Positions 59,886 to 64,000 of a stretch of DNA of 64,000 nt are shown in pieces. The stretch is taken from the NCBI GenBank assembly GCA_958296225.1, contig OY282456.1:3224001-3288000 (forward strand), written 5' to 3'. The notes under the pieces are model-generated. The model saw only the letters and a program-made list of their open reading frames with translations. It did no database searches and was not told where the DNA came from. The number at the start of each line of letters is the position of its first letter. Positions within the stretch are counted from its first letter, which is position 1. A program made the position numbers and the translations under genes. The DNA comes from an uncultured Dehalococcoidia bacterium. Lineage in GTDB: Bacteria; Chloroflexota; Dehalococcoidia; Lucifugimonadales; UBA3495.

Positions 59886-61118
59886 ATGCCCCTGTGCAGC
59901 CTTGAAGAAGCGCTCGAAGACCTTGCCTCCGGGAAATTCGTAATTGTTGTGGATGACGAGGGGCGAGAGAACGAAGGGGACCTGTTCCTGTTTGCCGAGC
60001 ACGCCACCCCCGAGGCAATTACCTTTATGGTAACCCACGCCCGCGGGCTGGTCTGCGTCCCCATGCTGGGGGAGCGGCTCGACGAGCTGCATATTCCCAG
60101 CCTGCGCAGCCGGAACTCCCGGTCGTCGCAGCCCACGGCGTTCACCACCTCAGTGGATTACAAGCCGGGCGCCACCACCGGCATTTCGGCCTATGACCGC
60201 AGCGCCACCATCCTGGCGTTGGTCAATCCCGATTCGCAGCCGGGCGATTTCATCCACCCCGGCCACCTGTTCCCCCTGCGCGCCCATCCCGGCGGCGTGT
60301 TGGGCCGCCCCGGTCATACCGAGGCGGTCGTGGACTTGTGCCAGGAGGCCGGCGTATTTCCCGCCGGCGTCGTCTGCGAAATTATGAACGCCGACGGCAC
60401 AATGGCCCGCCTGCCGGAGCTGGAGCAATTCGCCGCGCAGCACGACCTGAAAATTTTTAGCATCGCCCAGCTCATAGCCCACCGGCGGATGACCGAAACC
60501 CTGGTCACCAGGGTCGCCGAAGCTAACCTGCCCACCAGGTACGGCACGGCTCGCATCATCGGCTACCGCAGCTCCATCGACAGCGGCGAACACGCGGCCT
60601 TGATTGTCGGGGACTGGAATGAGGGTGATGAGGTGCTGGTGCGTGTCCACAGCGAATGTCTTACCGGCGACGCTTTCGGCAGCCTGAAATGCGACTGCGG
60701 CGAGCAGCTGGATTTGGCGATACGGATGATGTTCGAGAACGGTTCCGGCGCGCTGGTCTATCTGCGCCAAGAGGGCCGCGGCATTGGATTGCACAACAAA
60801 ATCAGGGCTTATGCCTTGCAGGAACAGGGCCTGGACACCATTGAGGCTAACGTGGCGTTGGGCTTCCAGCCCGACGAGCGCAAATATGACCTGGCCGTAC
60901 AGATTATGCGCGACCTCAACATCTTCCGCGCGCGCCTGGTTACCAACAATCCGCACAAGATGGCCGGCATCAGCGGGCTTGGCGTACAGGTCACCGACCG
61001 CATCGGCCTGACCGTGCCGCCCAACGAATCCAACGAACACTACCTGCGCACCAAGCGGGACAGCATGGGGCATTTGGTGTCGTCGATGCAGCCCAGCCTG
61101 CCGGACACCGCCGGCTGA
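59886..61118 (+). CDS. ribBA: Bifunctional DHBP synthase/GTP cyclohydrolase II
   Basis: A 410-aa fusion. Residues 1-205 are DHBP synthase (VVDDEGRENEGDLFLF, TTGISAYDRSATI, RPGHTEAVVDLC, CEIMNADGTMARLPEL). Residues 206-410 are GTP cyclohydrolase II: VRVHSECLTGDAFGSLKCDCGEQL holds the three zinc cysteines, LRQEGRGIGLHNKIRAYALQ and LVTNNPHKMAGI follow. GGAGG is six bases before the ATG. The run is dcd-ribD-ribE-ribB-ribBA; ribH (lumazine synthase) is missing from this window. Confidence 0.95.
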   Translation: MPLCSLEEALEDLASGKFVIVVDDEGRENEGDLFLFAEHATPEAITFMVTHARGLVCVPMLGERLDELHIPSLRSRNSRSSQPTAFTTSVDYKPGATTGISAYDRSATILALVNPDSQPGDFIHPGHLFPLRAHPGGVLGRPGHTEAVVDLCQEAGVFPAGVVCEIMNADGTMARLPELEQFAAQHDLKIFSIAQLIAHRRMTETLVTRVAEANLPTRYGTARIIGYRSSIDSGEHAALIVGDWNEGDEVLVRVHSECLTGDAFGSLKCDCGEQLDLAIRMMFENGSGALVYLRQEGRGIGLHNKIRAYALQEQGLDTIEANVALGFQPDERKYDLAVQIMRDLNIFRARLVTNNPHKMAGISGLGVQVTDRIGLTVPPNESNEHYLRTKRDSMGHLVSSMQPSLPDTAG

Positions 61119-61143
61119 CGGATTTATGCCGTCATTTGTTGGG

Positions 61144-62254
61144 CTAATCGTCGCTGCCCAGTTTGCTCACCAGGTAGGCTGCGATAAAGCCGTCAATCTC
61201 TCCGGCCAGCACCGCATCGGTATTTCCCGTTTGGTGGTCGGTGCGGTGGTCCTTCACCGATTTGTACGGATGCAGCACGTAGCTGCGAATCTGGTTGCCC
61301 CATTCGGCGGAAACCCGCTCGCCGCGCAGGGTTGACAGTTCTTTGGCCCGTTCGGCGTCGCGCAGCGCCAGCAGCTTGGCGCGTAGAATCCGCATGGCGT
61401 AATCACGATTCTGGTGCTGCGACCTTTCGGTCTGGCAGGATACGACGATGCCGCTAGGCGCGTGGGTCAGACGCACCGCCGAGGCGACTTTCTGGACGTT
61501 CTGCCCGCCGGGGCCGCTGGAGCGGAAGAAGTCCATCTTGACGTCCTCGGCGCGCACTTCCACTTCCGTATCCTCATCGGGGACTGCCGGCAGAACCTCA
61601 ACCCTGGCGAAAGAGGTTTGACGCCGCCGGGCCGGGTCGAAGGGAGAAACGCGCACCAGGCGGTGTACGCCAACCTCGGCGTTCAGGTAGCCGAAGGCGT
61701 GCTGGCCGCCGATTTCCAAAGTGCTGGTGCGCAGGCCGGCTTCGTCGCCATAAGCCGTATTCAGCACCTGCACGGCCCGGCCGCCGGACGCGGCCCATCC
61801 CGCATACATCCCGGTCAGCATCTCAACCCAATCGTGGGAGTCCGTGCCGCCGGCGCCGGAATGGATGGTCAAGATGGCAGGGCGGTCGTCGTAGGGGCCG
61901 GACAGGGTGAGTTCCATCTCAACCCGGTTCAGGCGGGCGCTTACCGTGGAGGTTTCGGCGGCCAGCTCATCAAACAAACTGTCGTCGTTGGTCTCGATAG
62001 CCAAGTCTGTCAATTCCAGCAGGTCGGCCACCTGCGACTGCAAGCCGCGCCAGAGTTCTACCGACTGCTGCAAGTGGCCCAGCTCTTGCATCTTGCGCTG
62101 TGCGTTGGCCGGGTCGTCCCAAAAATCAGGGGCAGCGGCCTCGGTTTCCAGCTGCGCGATGCTGTGTTCCTTGCCGGCAAGGTCAAAGCCGCTCCACGAC
62201 GGCGACTAGTTTCAGGGACATTTCGGCAAGTTGCTGGCGCAGTTCATCCATCAT
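61144..62254 (-). CDS. prfB: Peptide chain release factor 2, with programmed +1 frameshift
   Basis: RF2 is encoded in two frames. The first (62254-62186) gives 23 residues ending VVERL, then CTT followed by TGA (62185-62183). Slipping +1 past the T at 62185 reads GAC and continues as DLAGKEHSIAQLETEA to the stop at 61144, giving 369 residues, normal for RF2. The tripeptide SPF (in VRVSPFDPARR) marks RF2, and GPGGQNVQ is the GGQ motif for peptide release. A GGAGG-like GTGGAGCGG lies just before CTT, as needed for frameshifting. RF2 itself reads TGA, so the site is autoregulatory. Confidence 0.93.
62182..62194 (-). promoter_or_regulatory. RF2 programmed frameshift site
   Basis: GGAGCGG-CTT-TGA-C on the minus strand: slippery CTT, in-frame TGA, C in the fourth position (poor termination), and a Shine-Dalgarno-like GGAG a few bases upstream. 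This matches the conserved RF2 element. Confidence 0.92.
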
Positions 62255-62669
62255 GGGGAGCGTTCCTCCGGGTCGGGCGGCGCGGTTGGCGATATTTCGA
62301 CTGCTATTATACAAGCAATCGCGGATTAGCAGCATCGTTGCCTGCATTGCAATCAGGGCCTTTCTATTTTCCCTGGTCATTGTGAGCGCAGCGTGGCGAG
62401 CTCGTTCCGGTAGCAACGGTGGTTCGCCAACGTGCGGGCTGAGCCAGCGAGATTCCTGTCGTCCGCCTGCGGCGGACTCGGAATTACAGTAGATGGCAAG
62501 ACCCTGGCATTATGCTAACGGCTGGATGCAATGGCCTGAAATGCCACCGCTGGTTGAGGTTGGGGACAAAGAGACGACCAACTGCTGACTGTCACCGCGC
62601 CGGCTTGCCGGGGAAGGGGTACAATTGGCGTTCAGAGAGCAGCGGCGCTACCTTTGACCAGGAGGTACA
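62255..62669. other. Intergenic region upstream of prfB
   Basis: About 415 bases. The part nearest prfB has GGAGG ten bases before its ATG. Between 62380 and 62480 are repeat-like words (GTGAGCGCAGCGTGGCGAG and a CCGCCTGCGGCGG palindrome). No further gene could be supported. Confidence 0.4.
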
Positions 62670-63001
62670 ATGGCCGTTTTGAAACCCCAACCCTTATTGA
62701 CCCGCGATGCCCTGCCGTTGGAAGCCATCGCCGAAATTTGCCGGCGCTGGGGGGGCGGGAAATGGCGATTGACTCCAGCCGGACCCGCCCGGAACCGGGG
62801 CCGCCGTATCTGCCGGAGGACAACCCCTTCGTGTCGGTTGACCTCTACCTGATTGCTGACTTTGGCCCTGGGGAATACTCGTGGTACTTCAAAAAGCGCC
62901 ACTGCGACGTCGTCGCAGACCTCTACAACCTGCTCGGCTGCCACGTGTGGATAGAGGACAAGGGCATACTGGAAAAGCACATTGCCGACGGCAAAGAATA
63001 G
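62670..63001 (+). pseudogene. Degenerate MNT-type nucleotidyltransferase, frameshifted
   Basis: AGGAGG lies five bases before an ATG whose product begins MAVLKPQPLLTRDALPLEAI and AEICRRWG, the usual start of minimal nucleotidyltransferases (MntA-like antitoxins). The frame then fails in a run of seven G (62749-62755). One base over, it continues through NPFVSVDLYLIADFGPGEY and LYNLLGCHVWIEDKGILEKHI to 63001, matching the second half of the family. The GSxxR motif reads DSSRTR and one aspartate of the DxD is altered, so it looks inactive. Programmed slippage on G7 is an alternative. Confidence 0.6.
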
Positions 63002-63264
63002 GCGTGGAGAGAAATGGAAAGACGCGATGTTATCTACTCCGCCCGATGAGCTGGGGCCGGATGAGTCCGGCCACGCCCAACAAAGGACAGTTCCGGCCAC
63101 GCCCAACAAAGGACAGCTCCGGTTGCGACCAGGCGGAAATGACGGCCAGGCCAAAGGTCGCCAGCTACGACTTTCAAAAGACCCTGCGTCGTCATACAGT
63201 GCGGGACAAACTCGCGGCATCGGTTATAATTATCCCCCCAATCCCCCGCCAGGTAGGTAGCACG
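63002..63264. other. Leader of thrS with tandem repeat
   Basis: About 260 bases. It holds two perfect copies of a 25-base unit at 63066-63090 and 63092-63116 (period 26, starting TCCGGCCACGCCC), with a partial third at 63118-63122. No T-box-like or terminator structure was recognised before thrS. Confidence 0.5.
63066..63122. repeat. 26-bp tandem repeat (2.2 copies)
   Basis: Units begin TCCGGCCACGCCC and end AAAGGACAG, separated by T or C. The copies are identical over 25 bases, so the duplication is recent. Confidence 0.85.
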
Positions 63265-64000
63265 ATGCTGGACCACGGAACCCCGGAACACGCCGCCGTT
63301 GACGACCCCATCGAATCATTGCGCCACCGGATGCGCCACAGTGCCGCCCACGTGATGGCCGACGCTGTGCTGCAGCTGTTCCCGGAGGCCAAAGTTGGCA
63401 TCGGCCCGCCTACTGCCGACGGCTTCTATTACGACTTCGACGTGGCCCGGCCCTTCACGCCGGAGGATTTGGAGCGCATCGAGTCGTTGATGCTCGCTAC
63501 CATCAAATCCGATGCGCCCTTTGTCCGGGAAGAATTGGCCCGGCCCACGGCCCGGTCGTTTTTCGCCACCCAGCCTTACAAGCAGGAAATTATCGACGAC
63601 CTGCCTGACGAAACGACGCTCAGCATCTATCGCCACGGCGAGTTCACCGACCTGTGCCAGGGGCCGCACGTGGGCAGTACCGGGGAGATAACTGCCGTCA
63701 AACTGCTGCACACCGCCGGGGCCTACTGGCGGGGCGACGAAAACCGCCCTATGCTGCAGCGCATCTACGGCACTGCCTTTGAGTCGCAAGCCGAACTGGA
63801 CGCTCACCTGGAGCGGCTGGCCGAGGCGGAGCGTCGCGACCATCGCACCTTGGGCCGCCAGTTGAATCTGTTCACCGTCCACGAGGAAATCGGGCCGGGG
63901 CTGATTGTCTGGCATCCCAAAGGCGGCGTGATGCGTTCCATTATAGAAGACTACTGGCGCGATATTCACTACCGCCGGGGCTACAACATCGTCTATTCGC
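63265..64000 (+). CDS. thrS: Threonyl-tRNA synthetase (3' end outside window)
   Basis: The first 245 residues are present and run off the end of the window. There is no N-terminal TGS domain; the protein starts near the SAD editing domain: RMRHSAAHVMADAVLQLFPE (HxxxH) and FTDLCQGPHVG (CxxxH) supply its four metal/editing ligands. Then AYWRGDENRPMLQRIYGTAF and IGPGLIVWHPKGGVMRSIIEDYW, the start of the class II catalytic core (motif 1), follow. This short form without TGS is known in some lineages. An AGGTAGGT stretch precedes the ATG. Confidence 0.92.
   Translation, partial: MLDHGTPEHAAVDDPIESLRHRMRHSAAHVMADAVLQLFPEAKVGIGPPTADGFYYDFDVARPFTPEDLERIESLMLATIKSDAPFVREELARPTARSFFATQPYKQEIIDDLPDETTLSIYRHGEFTDLCQGPHVGSTGEITAVKLLHTAGAYWRGDENRPMLQRIYGTAFESQAELDAHLERLAEAERRDHRTLGRQLNLFTVHEEIGPGLIVWHPKGGVMRSIIEDYWRDIHYRRGYNIVYS

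Overview
The window is 64 kb of GC-rich (roughly 60 percent or more by eye) bacterial chromosome with short intergenic spacers. The gene set suggests a free-living Chloroflexota bacterium, perhaps of the Dehalococcoidia/SAR202 kind. It includes several thiamine-diphosphate (TPP) enzymes, a CaiB-type CoA transferase, an acyl-CoA dehydrogenase, acetamidase, amidohydrolase, PAC2 protein, a GldA/F/G-like ABC system with DUF4340 and a CbbQ/CbbO-like AAA+/VWA pair. No rRNA or other phylogenetic marker was compared, so this placement is an inference.

Layout. 0-6 kb: small membrane proteins, an ADP-forming acyl-CoA synthetase, a frameshifted small gene and an acetolactate-synthase-like TPP enzyme. 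6.2-10.4 kb: a mini-island with an N6-adenine DNA methyltransferase that may carry an N-terminal nuclease fold, and a toxin-antitoxin-like pair. 10.5-16.3 kb: a second TPP enzyme, a secreted metallopeptidase with nine 35-residue repeats, acetamidase and a small HTH protein. 16.3-17.2 kb: a long non-coding stretch. 17.2-32.2 kb: metabolic genes (threonine dehydratase-like, AIR-synthase-like, EamA transporter, nitroreductase, amidohydrolase, a gamma-glutamyltransferase/peptide-binding lipoprotein/PAC2 operon, CoA transferase, PfkB kinase, NUDIX, ComF), one tRNA-Glu and a four-tRNA cluster.

32.2-44.4 kb: a promoter-rich leader before a BNR-type propeller protein, an orphan HsdR-N-like protein, an HMG-CoA-lyase-like enzyme, a polyamine pair speD-speB behind a leader terminator that could attenuate it, then a divergent ABC-exporter operon ending in cinA. 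44.4-54.1 kb (minus strand): a very large VWA protein, a CoA-type NUDIX hydrolase, a MoxR/CbbQ-type ATPase and coaE with overlapping ends, then rimI, an endonuclease-Q-like PHP protein, an alpha/beta hydrolase lacking its nucleophile serine, and selA. 54.4-64 kb: acyl-CoA dehydrogenase, SIMPL lipoprotein, dcd, a riboflavin block ribD-ribE-ribB-ribBA (two DHBP synthases, no ribH), prfB with an intact programmed +1 frameshift, an MNT-nucleotidyltransferase remnant and the 5' part of thrS.

No CRISPR array, prophage or complete insertion sequence is visible. The most interesting items are the 35-residue-repeat metallopeptidase, the speD leader terminator, the methyltransferase/toxin-antitoxin mini-island, the helical-repeat VWA protein with its MoxR partner, and conserved folds missing key residues (CinA, alpha/beta hydrolase). 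All functional calls come from reading sequence motifs; no database search was possible.
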